Below are positions 13,301-25,998 of a DNA stretch of 64,000 bases, piece after piece; position 1 is the first letter of the stretch; each line of letters begins with the position of its first letter. The position numbers and the translations under genes were made by a program. Under the pieces are notes generated by a model that was given only the letters and a program-made list of their open reading frames with translations, had not been told where the DNA came from and searched no databases. Source of the DNA: Eucalyptus grandis (taxonomy: Eukaryota > Streptophyta > Magnoliopsida > Myrtales > Myrtaceae); NCBI RefSeq assembly GCF_016545825.1, contig NC_052612.1, forward strand, positions 41,771,738 to 41,835,737, in the 5' to 3' direction.

Positions 13301-14457
13301 TTCTCGTAGGTAACTTCGAACGACTCATTCGCCGCCCGAACGAGCAAGACCATACGTTAAATTACTCCACGGGCTGACAAAACATTATCAGCAACACACA
13401 ATGTGAAGAAGGCTTATCCATGCTTAAGAAAACTAACATAGCGGGTGGGGGCTCACGGGTGAGATCCGAGGAGAGATTCTAAGATTCAATCATGTTCACC
13501 GTGAAAATTGGTTTTCAACCTTCCGAGCCATCAAAGCAGCTCCACCAAGCAGGAAGAGGACAAATTTGACAAAGGAAGGCTGAGACGACTGGGACTCTTA
13601 TCCGAGGACGTGCAGCGGAACCATGTAGTGCGGGGACACATGGGTGGATTCGGCAACATTCATGCGAGTCCAGACACGAAGAGTGACGTCCCCGCTTACG
13701 TGGGTTTTCTATGTGGAGTACGAAACGATGTTGACAGAATTCAAGCGGAATAGAAAAAGGTGAGAGGGACCGCTTTGCTGGTAAAGTCCCGTGATGGCAG
13801 ATGCTTGTAAAAAAAGACCAGACCCCACATGCGCTCGGTTGTTGTCAATCATGGAGATGGAGACGAAGATGTGCATCCGCGTGATGGGGTAGGCGTCTTG
13901 TACCCATTCACGATTTCTTCTTGTGAACATTAGCTTCTCATCACCATCACCTGTCGATTTATTTACAATAAATATCATTGGAATCGCGCTCCGACGTGTT
14001 GACATTCCAGATCCTCCATTGATGAACCAGTGAGATATCCTGATCAGAATGGCCTTGCATCACCTGCCAACTTTACACCCTCAAAAGACGACCATAATAG
14101 CAAGCTGCAACTTCTATAATCTCGGTTTGCTAATCATGCATATCCCTTTTCTGGTAAAGGAAATTATAAATACTAAAAGGCTCTAAGATAGTTCTAACTT
14201 AAGATAACAAGAAAATCTGTAGGTATAAATCCGTGGCAGAACCAAAGGTATACAAATGTACAGATTGGCAATAAAACCAAAGCCTCGATGTTGGAGGAAC
14301 TAGGACAATTACGATGATGATTTTTTGTCCCCGTATGTGGGTGGAATTTTAATATTTTTTGCTAGCTGGTTTTTTGTCTTGTATGGCTGTCTACTATAGA
14401 TGTCATTATCGATTGTACAGTGATCTCTCGCCGGGCGGTGGGATTTCCACATAATCA

Positions 14458-14732
14458 GATGAATCACCAGGCAAGAAAAATAAGCAAAGTACTGAACCCC
14501 ACAAATTTCTTGCATATAATTTACTAGCAAACGATGCTATCATGCCCCTTGTGCCCCATTATATCCGGTGACAAAGTAGGAGCATACCTGTTCTTTCTTC
14601 CGCTTCTTTGGTTTGACCAACAATGGCCATTGTGCTCCTGTCAGTGATGAATCATCAGGCAAGAAAAATAAGCAAAGTACTAGAACCCCACAAATTTCTT
14701 GCATATAATTTACTAGCAAACGATGCTATCAT
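14458..14732. repeat. Nearly identical 86/87-bp direct duplication
   Basis: Copy 1 is at 14458-14543 and copy 2 at 14646-14732, with a 102-bp spacer. By eye they differ by one substitution (CACCAGG against CATCAGG) and one inserted base (GTACTGAA against GTACTAGAA). The copies start at GATGAATCA and end at GATGCTATCAT. The high identity implies a recent event in non-coding DNA. Confidence 0.9.
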
Positions 14733-14773
14733 TCCTGTGGCCAGTTTACTCGGTCAGAGTTCCACTTCCGCCT

Positions 14774-14793
14774 GAGAGAGAGAGAGAGAGAGA
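14774..14793. repeat. (GA)10 microsatellite
   Basis: Ten uninterrupted GA units just downstream of the second copy of the local duplication. Confidence 0.9.
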
Positions 14794-17022
14794 AAACTCA
14801 AATAAAGATATAATACTGGGTACGAGGGTTAGAGAAGTTGGTACCCATCGTCCCGTGAGAATTGTGAAATCTTTAGTGCTTCGAGAAATAAAAACCGAGG
14901 TAGTCACCTTAAGCTAGGGGAATGAGATTGGCCCTTGCTCTTGGATGAAAAGCACAGTAAACAATCAAAAACGTATGTAGACAGATAAAAAGCACAGTAA
15001 ACAACAATAAACGAAGTAAACACTAAACCAGGATGTATAAAAGAACCAATTTTTTAAGGCTGCACAGATAAGAAAGATAAGGCAGTGCCCATTGAGAATT
15101 ATATGAATAATTTAACGTTTGGGCCATAATTTTGGATTCCAAGGTTCAAATTCCTCAAAATATGAGAATAGGGAAGCAGCACCTGATGGTCTCTATGGCT
15201 AGCAGCTAACTGCTATTTCTTCAGACTGTTTCCCGAGACAAGTAGCCCGAATATACAGAAAATGTTGACCATTAGAGAATCACATTAACAACATTAATAG
15301 ATACACCGCATCATGACACTCTTTATCTTCTCTCGGTTAAATTGAATGGTCATAATCAATACTGATTAACCAACGTCTGCATAACTCGCTGGGGTTCGGG
15401 ACAAATGCACATCTAGATGCAAGATAAGCGTGCTGATCGATGAGTAATCAATACTCCAGTAAACACCACTTTGAAGCAATTTCAAGCTCCAATCGATTGT
15501 TTTTGCTCCTGGCCAAGCAAAATAATATCACCACTCAGATAGAATACTAATATACTTATAAAGCGTGGAACCACAAAGAAACATGCAAAAGAGAAGAAAA
15601 TGCCATTGCTTACCCTCTGACAGGTGATCGAGCGCCTTCACCTTTTTGCCCAAAGTCAATGCATGCACATCGCGTTATTTACTCTGATCTCATCACCTTC
15701 ATTGAATTTGCCGACATGAAACTCATAGCTGCTGCTGCATCTATCAAATCCCATTACAGAGAATTTGCAACTGTAAGCATAAAGATGCTAATTCTTTTTC
15801 CCGAAAACTAGTGGGATAATTGATATTGCAGAGTAAAAGCCAATTTATTACATTTAAGCGAGGGCTCCTATCATCACTTGACATAGAATTAGCAGTGATC
15901 AGCTCTGCTGCCAACTTGCTGTTTTAGCATTTCCGACATCAGAGAAAGGACTGCTCTGGAGGCACAACTAAGCGGCGATTTTTATGTTGCGGAGGCCACT
16001 GCAGCTCCCTTTTCCGAAACCCTATCCATTGGGAGAAGGAATCCCCCAGTTATCGTGCTTCGGCATGTCTCTGACACTCACTCCAAAGATTAATATCATT
16101 AACTCACACCACTTTCTGCCAGGTGAAGCTCCTACCTTCATGATAAAGTGCAGCTTCCAATTACCCATTTCATCGAATCTTCTGTCAAGCATAACAAAAT
16201 GATGTGCACAAGGTCCACATTCAGCTAACCCTGAAGCGCAGAGATTCATCTTAAGTGGGTGGTAAGTCAGATTTTTGGAGATTTGAAAAACAAGCATACA
16301 TTTCAAAGCTAATTTACTGTAACAAACTCTTCGCCTGTTAAGGCTACTTAGCTATCTAAAAAAGAAGAAACTTCAGTCCAGTCATTGAAAGACTGAAAAT
16401 TATGCTAAATCACTACCCGAAGATATCTCGCTAAACCTTCAACAGTCACAACACTTTCAGCAAGTTAATGGGACATGTAAAGGAAATGATTTCCACAAGC
16501 CCTCCACCAAAGGCATTATTTCTTCACCTTCCCTATAGTGCTCTCAATTAGCAACTCCATACCGCTTGGCTAGGTTAAAAAGAATCCCTAAATTGTTGAA
16601 ATTATAAAATCTAATGTTCATGGAACACCAAAACAGATAGTTCTGGATGCTGAAATTCAACATTAACATTGGATAATGAAACTTTGCCATCTATTTCATG
16701 GATTCCGAAGTCAAGAAGGAGTAGAACAGAATACTTCCCAGAAATTCAATGTCAAGTATTCAAAAATGTAATTTTTGCAATAAAAAATGATGACTGCAGC
16801 CATAATTCCTCAATTCGCTGTATGTTGGTCGAGATCAGGAAAAAAACACATGGAGAAAGCCACATATAGTACATAAAAATGCAAGATAAGAGATTATCAT
16901 AATAAAACGTCATGGAAATTAAAGAATCCATACCACGCTAAACATTTTTGGAGGGAGATAATTAGAAAAAAAATTAAAAGCTTTAAAATTCCTAAATCTA
17001 ACAAAGGCAGTGTCAGGCAATC

Positions 17023-19392
17023 TCAGTTGAAGTCCTTCAGTCTCTTCTTCAGCACATCCATAGATTTCTTTCGCGAATTTTGTTTTGTACTTCTGTTTGA
17101 GAGGCTCCCAAAGATGCTATCTGGGGAATCCCTGAATTTCTCACAGATAGTAGCCACCTTTTTATAATCCAGTGCGCTGTAATTCTTTTCTCGGATCACT
17201 GGATTCATGAAATTCTCTGGTTGACTGCTCAGTAGAAGATTTATCAATTGCCTTGCTTCCAACAAGCACGCTCTAAAGCTACCATCCTTGTATATTTCAC
17301 TCAAGCCTGTGCTGTGAAATCTCTCATCTGCAAATGACTCCAACATCTTTAAGTCATTGTTGATACCCATGACAGCATTTGCATTGAATCTCTTCACGCT
17401 ATCACTAAGGAAAGCTGACACTATACAGTTAGAGATGTGCTCAAGAGCCCCATTTCCCACTTTGCACAAAGCATCCAAAGGCAAAATCTGCTGTGCTGTG
17501 GACAAGAGAGTGCCAAGGTAAATAAGCACCTCACTTACATATTCATTGCCATTTTCAGCTATTTCCTCCGTCGTCCAAATAATATGTTCTGTAAGTGCCA
17601 TAAACTCATCCAGCTTGGAGTTAACCAAATTCAGCAAAGCAATATAAGCTGCATCTCTTGAGGTTTTCAGAACCACCTTAGCTGTCAAACCAGCTTGAGG
17701 CCTTTCAACCGATCGGATTGGGATCCCACAAAGTTGGGCAGTATGTCGAACAAAAAAATCAGAGGCTCTCTCAAGAAAAGCAATGTTTGCAGCAATTTGC
17801 ATTGCTTGAGATACACCTATACTGCTGCTCTCAATTGTATTCAGTAGAGCTTCATTCAACACATCAATCAAGAATTTGTCCAAGTACTTCTTCACGAGGT
17901 CATATGAATTTATATGCACTCCATAGGACAAATAATCAACAGAACCCTTGATGAATGATCTGACAATCCGGCAAGCATCGGGTACCATTGCCGAAAATGG
18001 TGCAATATAAGGGAATGCAGGCATGATATCAGACGTTTGAAGATGAAAAGAGAGGACATTACTTTCATAATCAGTATCCTTTTTTATCACCATCTGCTCA
18101 TAAGTGTCATTGCCAAGAACACCTATAATTTGTTGTCTGCACTCTTCCAAAAGAAGCTCATGGTACTTGTCTCGGCTATTATCCAGAGCCTCTAAAAGAG
18201 ACCCGACTTCATAACCATACTGTCTAAGAGTTGCCCCAAACAGAGTAACATAATCCTTCACAAGTAGGAGATGGGTAGCAGAATCCATATGAGAGAATTG
18301 GTCATCCAGTACTGAAGTCATTTTGGCAACAGCAGTCTCCCACATTGTCTCGATCTGATCAGCAACTAAGAGCCCACTACTAGTTCTCAGGACACGGTCC
18401 TCTACAATAAAATGACCCGCAATTTGAGCAAAAAATGATTGATAAGATTCGACGAATGGCTGTGCAGACGATACCTGCAGATCGGAATTAAGCTGCAGTA
18501 GTCGATTCTTATAGTAGTATTCACGAAACTGCTCCTGGGTTCTCAGACAAGTATGGATGTGATATGCTCGATAAAGAGGGGTAAGATCAAACTTTAACAC
18601 AAATTCCTCGTCCAGTTCTTCAACATCAAGAGAATAAGCAAAATCTCCTATCCCAGAAACACTCTGCTCTTCAGCCTTTCTTTGACGTTCCAGCATTTCC
18701 TCATCCCGTTGGCGGGCTGATGCAGCATGTCCTATCGCTGTTTGCCCGATATTTTTGGCAGAGCTTCTTATCTGTACAAGCCATTCGTTGAACTGGCTGC
18801 TTAGTCTCTTCTCAATATGCAATTTGATAAGGGGTATTCTCTCCTCAACAACCACTTTAAGAGCTTTGACAGGGATATCATGCAAGTAATTTCTCTCAAT
18901 AATATCAACAGTTTTTAATGCAGGATAAAACTGCCCCTTGGAAAAGTGACCATTGAACTTTGCACAGAGATCCAAGACTTGCACACAGATCTTACACATC
19001 TTTATAGCTTCCGCAACATTCTTTTTTATTGAATAAGACTCAAGAAGTTCTTCAACTTTGATCAAAAGAGCACTCCCAACCTCTTGCAGTTTAAAATTGT
19101 CACTGGAGAGCTCGCTTTTGAGTTCTTCAGCATCAACAAGCACGCCGCGGAGCTCATCAACAGCTTGAATAAATTCCTCATAATGCGTCTTACAAAGCTC
19201 CTCGATCTCCACTTCTTTCTTCTTCATAACATGCTTGAGCTGCTGCAGGAGTGATTCGGGGCGTCCCATTTCAAAGGCATGTCGCACAAGGGGACCCAAA
19301 TCCTCACCATTACCAATCAAAGTTGTGAGGACCAGGTCCTCTCCCCCATCTCCATTCTCTGCGATGGTCCTCCTCTTAGGTTTTGCATTCAT
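17023..19392 (-). CDS. SEC15A: Exocyst complex component SEC15 (SEC15A-like)
   Basis: Subunit of the octameric exocyst, which tethers secretory vesicles to the plasma membrane; SEC15 links the complex to Rab GTPases on the vesicle. One uninterrupted frame of 789 residues, the usual length of plant SEC15, and intronless within the coding part. It starts [22 protein letters not shown], as in Arabidopsis SEC15A. Other matching blocks are [105 protein letters not shown] and the C-terminal [20 protein letters not shown] ending KKRLKDFN. The N-terminal third has coiled-coil character and the rest is the helical-rod SEC15 fold. No defect seen. A spliced leader appears to lie upstream. Confidence 0.96.
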   Translation of the reverse strand: MNAKPKRRTIAENGDGGEDLVLTTLIGNGEDLGPLVRHAFEMGRPESLLQQLKHVMKKKEVEIEELCKTHYEEFIQAVDELRGVLVDAEELKSELSSDNFKLQEVGSALLIKVEELLESYSIKKNVAEAIKMCKICVQVLDLCAKFNGHFSKGQFYPALKTVDIIERNYLHDIPVKALKVVVEERIPLIKLHIEKRLSSQFNEWLVQIRSSAKNIGQTAIGHAASARQRDEEMLERQRKAEEQSVSGIGDFAYSLDVEELDEEFVLKFDLTPLYRAYHIHTCLRTQEQFREYYYKNRLLQLNSDLQVSSAQPFVESYQSFFAQIAGHFIVEDRVLRTSSGLLVADQIETMWETAVAKMTSVLDDQFSHMDSATHLLLVKDYVTLFGATLRQYGYEVGSLLEALDNSRDKYHELLLEECRQQIIGVLGNDTYEQMVIKKDTDYESNVLSFHLQTSDIMPAFPYIAPFSAMVPDACRIVRSFIKGSVDYLSYGVHINSYDLVKKYLDKFLIDVLNEALLNTIESSSIGVSQAMQIAANIAFLERASDFFVRHTAQLCGIPIRSVERPQAGLTAKVVLKTSRDAAYIALLNLVNSKLDEFMALTEHIIWTTEEIAENGNEYVSEVLIYLGTLLSTAQQILPLDALCKVGNGALEHISNCIVSAFLSDSVKRFNANAVMGINNDLKMLESFADERFHSTGLSEIYKDGSFRACLLEARQLINLLLSSQPENFMNPVIREKNYSALDYKKVATICEKFRDSPDSIFGSLSNRSTKQNSRKKSMDVLKKRLKDFN

Positions 19393-20620
19393 CTTTCAGA
19401 TCCAATCATAAAAAGACACTGCAAAAACTGAATAGATGTCAAGGGTTAGCCCTATAAATCCAATCATGCGATAGCACCACACTTCAAAAATATAGAAACG
19501 AAAGAGAAAGATTATTTCCAACTTAAATACCTCGATAAACAATTCAAAGCACACTATTCGCAGGTCGCAATCATTTCCTTATGTCTGGCGATTCCTGTTT
19601 AATATGGCAGACCACTCCAGAAGATTAGCACACATGCAGAACTTCTACAGCGAAAATATAGAAGACTACCAATCAGAAAATGCAAGATTATGACCATGGC
19701 ACAGAGAAGGAAGACAAAACAAATCCAATCTGCCCTGAGCTACACAACGCTACTTACTTTTTCCCGGACAAACGCTGTCCTAGCTGACAATGGCTAAAAA
19801 GAAAAACGAAATGGATAGATGACGAAGCTGTTGCTCGAAAAACACAGATATCAGAAGATTGACATCACTAAACAGCCACGCCCAAATCGCTATCGGCGAC
19901 TGCAACGAGCTCAGGTTGCCACCAATCGATCCACACTACGACGAACAGCGAAAATCTCCATAGCCACGACACACACGGGAGAGACCTCTCCACCAATCCA
20001 CCACAGGACGCAGTTCAAAAATCGAAAAAAAAAAAAAAAGAATAGCACAACGAACTGAAACGAAATCGCCAATGCACCTCTGAAAACCATTCGTCCTCAT
20101 AGCATCCGACGCGGCGGCGAACGCGTAGGTAAAAATGGGAAAATGCCGCAATCGGCCGTATCTCGGCCTCTTCAGGCGGAGATAGGCCGAGATACCGGCA
20201 ATGGCGGCCGCCGTTCGACGGCCGTAGCAACGGCAGCGGTGCGAATCCGCAGGCACGAATTTCTCATCTAGCTTTTGTAACGCGAAGCCTATCCTCGAAA
20301 AAGGAAAAAGAAAAAAGAAAAAAAAAATCGTTCGGTAATCGTTCGGTACCTCCATGGCTGGATACGAGCTCGCGAGCCGATCGGAAGAAGGAGCTGGAGC
20401 TTGGCGATGGAGCCGCGCGGCTTCGCTTTCTTTCCTCCTTCGTCCGTTTTCCTGGAATTGCCAGCCGAACGCTGGTGACGCGAATTGATCTGGGGGAATT
20501 TTTTTGCCGAGGAGAGGGGGAGTGACTTTTCTCTCTCGTTTTCTCGGGAAAAACTCCGAGAAGAAGGAGGAATTTTCTCCCATTTGTTTTTAAAAAAAAA
20601 ATTGAATTTGTTTATTATGA
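19393..20620 (-). promoter_or_regulatory. Probable spliced 5' leader of SEC15 (intron 19419-20349)
   Basis: Reading leftward, a GC-rich leader (about 20600 to 20350) ends in ATGGAG followed by a GTACCG donor, and a TTTTTGCAG acceptor at 19419-19427 lies 26 bases before the SEC15 start codon. Joining them gives a 931-base intron in the leader. A 215-codon open frame over this GC-rich leader has low-complexity content, runs into poly-Phe and resembles no protein, so I treat it as non-coding. The joined leader would hold a short upstream ORF, described in the findings. Confidence 0.5.
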
Positions 20621-21480
20621 AGGACGACAAATATTCGGTAAATTACACATCGGTGTCCACGTGGAGCAGATGGAGGGCTGAGATCAAATTGGGGAGACCT
20701 TCTCAACGCTCACGGCAACGCGAGACTAGATTTGGTGCCAGCGATGTTCCTTAAGCAAAGCGAGCTCCCCATCGTCAAAGCGACAAAAGGTACATTGCAT
20801 TAGCCAGACGATTGGTACGATGTCATCGATCAATTATATTTACCTTTCTTTTTCAAAAACTCTCGCTTACTATCAGATTATTTCTTTAAAATAACATTTT
20901 GGAGCTTCTCGGATTGGGCTTCGAACACGGGATTGTTAAGTGGCTAAGACTGACACGGAATGCTATCATGGACGTTCGACAATAGCACCTACAATTCGAT
21001 CGCAACGCTTGAAATGTCTAACGAAATGAACTCGACGTCATTTTGAAATCGTTGAACCCTAATGGAAAGCAAAAGGAATGAAGATGATCATGATCGGGCC
21101 AGGCGATCGAAATGCCAAAAGCAGATAGCACTAGGGATTACTACGCTAGATGATACAATAAACTACATTTAGCCGATAGCTTCCAGTTGCTGACGAAGAT
21201 ACAAGAGTGCGTCGAACTGAATTTGCCTTATTCTATTGATTAGAAAAACATCCCACCACACCACCCAAAGAACTCAAGTTCCCATCACCCTTAAACATAG
21301 AACTCGAGGTCGGAGAAGCGATAAGATAAGCAAGAATTAGATGGTTCAACGGCTTCCAGGAACCCCCGTAAAGAGGTTCAAAGTACCGTCATATTAGCTC
21401 GTCTCCCTGACATATATACAAAACTGTGAGTTGGAGCAGCATGTTGTCGCCGCACCACTCTCGAACTTCTCTCCTCCACC
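20621..21480. other. Intergenic spacer between SEC15 promoter and bZIP 3' end
   Basis: Short spacer that must contain the SEC15 promoter (rightmost gene boundary near 20600) and the 3'UTR of the bZIP gene. No coding region, repeat or named motif recognised. Confidence 0.5.
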
Positions 21481-24400
21481 TCAAGTGGTCACCAGATGAG
21501 GACCGGCACGCGGAAGCACGCAGGAATACGTCACGTACTTGATGCTATCCATTAGCACCACCACGAAAATGCGAGACACGGACTTCGGTGGCATCATGCC
21601 ATCGACGTCGCCGTCTCCGGCTTCTCTGGGATCCACAAGTACAGACACCACCATCGAGGAAAGAGACTTGTTAGTTGGAAGGTCCCGAGTCTTCGAGTTC
21701 CTCCTCGCTCGCTCCTCCGACACGTTGAAGTTGGACCCAGCAAGGCGGGTGGGCAAATTGTGGAGGAATCTTCTGTTTCTCCCCTTGCCCGCATGAGTGG
21801 AGTTCCGACGACTTTCAGTAGTCACGTTACCAACTGGAGAAGCAGGTACTATGGCTCCTTTAGCGGAGGAGACATCAAACCGAAATACTTCAGTGCACAG
21901 GCCAGAACTCAGCATAGGCCCTGCAGCAAGAAAAAATTGCCGCGCTCATTCACAGCAATACGTGATATGCATCTTCAAAATAACACTGCAGGAAAAATTA
22001 CAGAATAAAACAAGTAATCTACAACCTAATTTCAACCACCCACATGAAAGATAATGAAGGCAAAAAATTTGCTTGAAGCAGCAGCTTGAATGACAATGCA
22101 ACAAAATAATTATTAGCCATGATGCAAAATGAGTACAATAGTGTGATCTACAACATAAGTAGAACACAGACCCTCTTAAAGAGATCACCCTTATAGGAGA
22201 ATGATGACTTGGATAAAATCGAAGAACATGAAAAGAAAGAAGATACTAAGATCAGATCTCACCATTTATTAAAACAAAGTGGTATTTAACAAAAGTAAAA
22301 CTTCAACCAAAATAACATAGCTGCATGATTGGCAATCTAAAGACAAATTTTATCTATATCTGGAAGTATGTATCAGATTGGCAATCCATATTTATAAAGG
22401 AGAGAACGCAGGGAATAAAGAGACTAAGGATCATAATCTTACATATTAATAATAGATAAAGCAATGTCAAAAGGGAAAAAAATGTGCTACTGAAACATAA
22501 TAGCTTCATAGATAGTAATCAACGGATCAGCCTAAATAAGATCTAGGAAACATCAGCAAGACAACCCATATATGAAGAAGACAAATTATGCAGCTGACAA
22601 AAGCTGAATTCAATCAAACAACACACAGGTGCCTAAATCCTCACTGGAAGCAGTAAATCAATTTCAATAGGAAAAAACAAAGATAGTTTAGCAATTTTCA
22701 AGCTGCCAAAACCTCAGCAATTTAACATTTCACACTAGTGAACAATAGATCCAGCTTACTTCATTGAAGTGAATCTATTCTCTGATGCATTAAGCACCAT
22801 ATAAACTGATCATTCAAACACGGATAGTAACAGAGTTTTGAAAAAAGAAGGTTACTCGGTGAAAAGAATATCTGTTTGTAGATTTACATCAAACCCAAAA
22901 GACTCTAACGTGGGTATAATGTACACAGACACCGAAAGCAAAGTACCATCATTACCTGCAAGGCCTTCACGGAACCACTGTTGCAGCTTTCCATCTGCTG
23001 GTTTTGACTTCATGCGCTCCTTCAATGGATCGCCATTCCCAGAAGCAAGGGCCCTCTGCCTTTCGGTTGGTTTTCCATAAGTATGGGAGTTCGCCCTTGC
23101 AATTTCAGGAAGAGCCAATGCAGAGGCCAGATTTTGCCTTGTTGTCGGATCAGTAATCCCATCATTCTCTGTTTCACCGGATGCATGGGATGCCATAGCC
23201 TTCTCACTCGCCATAATAGAATGAATTATCAAGTTGCCATCAATTTTCACAAGCTTATCATTCCTAGGAACATACAAAGAGGCAACAAGAGGCTCGCTCA
23301 TGTTGGGCATAGATTCTCTATCTTTTCTCGTGATCTTATAGTCTGACCTGCCACCACAGCCTCTACTACAACCAGTACCGTATGTTCCACCGGAAGACCC
23401 TCTTCCAGTGCCATAATAAGTACCATTCATATGTCCATTAACAGCCAGAACCCGACCTTTGTGATGATAATAATACCTATCATTTAAGTAGTTAAACCTG
23501 CCAGCACCTGTATCCCCGCTTCCACCGAACCTGACATTCACCATTGGAACCAAACCTCCGAAAAGCAAAACAAAAAACAGCAGACCAAGAAAACTCACAC
23601 TGGCAACCTTCTTAGTTTTACCCTCACTCTTTTTAGTCTCAACTTTCTTTGCTTTGGAAGCCGACACAGGCTGTTGAGGTTTCAATCTAGGAATTGGGAC
23701 CAAAGGCACCTGCGATCCTTGCGGTTTCATGACATAAGGTGCACAAGGAACCCATGGATAAGCCATATGCCCCATCGGAGGCGCAGGGTACATACCCGGT
23801 GCTGGAGGCGGACACATTCCGCCACCACCCAATTGCTGTCTCAAGCTGACATTTTCAGCCAAGAAGAACGATATTTTGCCATTCAATTCCGCAATAGTGG
23901 AGTGCATGGACCTCACCTTCTCCTCAAGCTCTTCCACGTAATGCTTCTTCCTCTGTCTCGAGAGCTGCGCACTCTCGCGGTTCCTCATCAACCTCGCTTT
24001 CTTTTTCCCTTCGTCCTCGTCGTTGCATTGCGAATCATTCACACTGACCGCGGCCTCTGCTGATCGCCTGTACTTAATGCTCCGAGTTTCAGAGACTGTA
24101 TCATCCTGCACCTTCTTCCGCTTCGCCAGAAAGGCATTAGATATCTCCTCCTCAGCTTTCACCTTCTCATCGGCGGCCAATTTGGAAGAAACATCGCGTT
24201 CGAAGCTTCCGGAACATGGCGAAGGAGGATTGGTATCGTCCGACAAGCCAGAGCCTCCTCCATTCCCCGACCCCTGCGACGAGACCGGACCACCCGAAAA
24301 CTGCCGATCACCGGAGACATCGCAGTCCGGCGACGGAACGTTGGACAAATTCTCAGGACTCGCCCTCTGATCGCCCGATCGGTAGCTACCAGACTCCGCC

Positions 24401-24789
24401 GGCGGGCAATTCAAGTACCCGGCGACATCTGCGGACGCCCGGTCGCCGGAGATTCCAGAGGAACCGGACTCGCAATTGATCTGCTCGGGGTTCTCGGCGG
24501 GGGAGGGGATGAGGAAGGACTCGTCCTCGCCGGGGAGGTAGAGATCGCCGAGGCCGTCGAAGGTGAACTCGAAGTCCCCATTGTCCCCGAAGCCGAAGTC
24601 GAAGGCGAGATGGGAATCGAAGGGCTGGGGCGCGCCGCCGCCGATCGAGCTGGAGTCGGGGTCGGCGCCCTCGGAGAAGAACAGGGGATCGAGGGGCGGG
24701 ATCGGGAGGCAATCGAAGTCGGCCTGAACGACGGGGTCGGGGCCGGAGGCGGGAGGCGGCGGAGGATCGGAGACCGCCGGATCGGCCAT
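21481..24789 (-). CDS. BZIP17: Membrane-tethered bZIP transcription factor, bZIP17/28/49 type
   Basis: ER-stress and salt-stress sensor: an ER-anchored bZIP that, in the family, moves to the Golgi, is cleaved and releases its N-terminal part to the nucleus. Two exons, 24789-22956 and 21920-21481, GT-AG with matching phase, 757 residues. Order: acidic Ser/Pro-rich activation region (1-260), basic region with NRESAQLSRQRKKHYVEELE (270-289), leucine zipper to about residue 320, a Lys-rich stretch, one transmembrane helix (about 396-419, SFLGLLFFVLLFGGLVPMV), then a lumenal domain ending VKYVTYSCVLPRAGPHLVTT in the family manner (here IKYVTYSC). RRFL at 661-664 resembles the RRIL-type site-1 protease signal, though farther from the membrane than I would expect. 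MADP is chosen as start because the open frame continues upstream only into promoter sequence and a transposon. Neighbours favour the bZIP17/49 pair over bZIP28. Confidence 0.93.
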
Positions 24790-25038
24790 CGCTAGGGTTT
24801 GCGCGAGGAGGACGGAGGGGGACGGGGAGCGAACGAGCGAGGGAAGGATGGGGAGGGAAAGGTCAGAAGTCTTTCGGGGGTTTTGCGGACTCGTATTGAA
24901 GACGGAGAAGACTCGCTCCTCCGTGGAAAAACCCACCCTCCCCGCTTTGCGTGGCAAAGGCGTCACGCTTCCTCGCCCACGTTCGCTCTCGGCGCGTGCG
25001 TCCACGCCCGTACCCCTCTCTAACGCAAAAAAAAAAAT

Positions 25039-25758
25039 ATGGGTCAATTCCATAAAAAACACAAACTTTAGGTGAAATCCCAAATGGTAAATTTCGAACT
25101 TTATTTTATTTCAAAAAAAAAAGCATGAATTTTAGGTGTTCTCCCAAATCTGGCTCAAACCTTATTTTGTCTATAAAAAAAACATAAACTTTCACTCGTG
25201 TCCCAAATCTAACCATCTGTTAACTCTCATTCCATAGTCATCCGACGTGGCATTAAATTTAAGAACAAGACCCAAAAGAACAAGAAAACAACTTGCCAAT
25301 TGTTAATTATTAAATTTAAGTCTGTCCTCCAATGAGGTGAACTTTACAAATGATTCTTATGGGAAAAATAAGTCAACAGCTTCAATTCCATGGGACAAGG
25401 CACATAGCTAGGGCCATTAGATCAATTAACAATTGGCAAGTTATTTTCAATGTCAGAAGCTAAGTTGGAAGCAAAATATTACATTACTTTAAAGCAAGAT
25501 ATTAAAAGTGTATATATCTTGTAGTTAAATAAAGATGTGAAGTCTATTTGTAATAGACTTACTTCATTCATCTTCAAATAGACTTTGAGTGGAAATGCCA
25601 CATTGGATATCTGTGGAATGAGGGTTAATGGAGGGTTTAATAGAGGGCCATATTTGGAACACAAGTGAAAGTTTGTGCTTTTCTTTGAGACAATATAAAG
25701 TTCGGGCCAGATTTTGGACAATACCTAAAGTTCATGCTTTTTTATGGAATTGGCCCAT
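25039..25758. mobile_element. Inverted-repeat (foldback/MITE-like) element in the bZIP promoter
   Basis: The left end (ATGGGTCAATTCCATAAAAA from 25039) pairs with the reverse complement of the right end (ATGGGCCAATTCCATAAAAA, ending 25758). The similarity runs inward about 150-170 bases on each side. A second, inner inverted pair is present (ACTTGCCAATTGTTAATT near 25290 and its complement near 25425). There is no coding capacity. I could not see a clean target-site duplication, so the superfamily is open. It lies about 250 bases upstream of the bZIP start codon. Confidence 0.75.
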
Positions 25759-25959
25759 TCTTTTTTGGGTAAATAGTATTTAATATTCTTTTACAATTGT
25801 TTACACTAAAAAATGACAATTCTTTTTGTATTTATTATCGACACGTAAAATCTTTTCTAGATACATCCATTTTTCATTAGAGATAATTTGGTGAGAACAA
25901 TGACAATTTGAGGCATCAATAGCTTGAAAGAATTCACGATCTTTTGGATGCGATCATTC

Positions 25960-25998
25960 AAGGGTGGCCACTAGGGATTCGCCCCAGTGGCCACCCTT
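25960..25998. repeat. Strong 39-nt hairpin
   Basis: AAGGGTGGCCACT at 25960-25972 is followed after 13 bases by its exact reverse complement AGTGGCCACCCTT at 25986-25998. The loop (AGGGATTCGCCCC) can pair further through GGG and CCC. No T-run follows it, and it lies in non-coding DNA. Confidence 0.9.

Larger units (their letters stand above)
10321..16950. other. Gene-poor intergenic region, 6.6 kb
   Basis: No exon set or protein family was recognised on either strand. The open frames are short (about 100 codons at most), lack family motifs and do not connect by plausible splice sites. The right end (about 16900-17022) should carry the 3'UTR of the SEC15 gene. Structured sequence here is limited to the 87-bp duplication at 14458-14732 and the GA repeat at 14774. 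A Cys-containing minus-strand frame at 16022-16306 caught my eye but matches nothing I know. Confidence 0.5.

Noticed and set aside
12341..13353. Several 60-95-codon frames near 12.3-13.4 kb as small genes
   Set aside because: Short, without motifs or splice partners, and overlapping on both strands.
16022..16306. Minus-strand frame with several Cys and His, possible zinc-binding exon
   Set aside because: Cys/His spacing fits no zinc-finger class I know and no neighbouring exons could be joined.
19936..20583. 215-codon minus-strand open frame upstream of SEC15
   Set aside because: It overlaps the probable leader and its intron, runs through poly-Phe, and resembles no protein.
24790..25083. 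In-frame upstream extension of the bZIP open frame (starting MGFHLKFVFF)
   Set aside because: The extra 98 codons run through the promoter and into a transposon end, and MADP at 24789 fits the family start.
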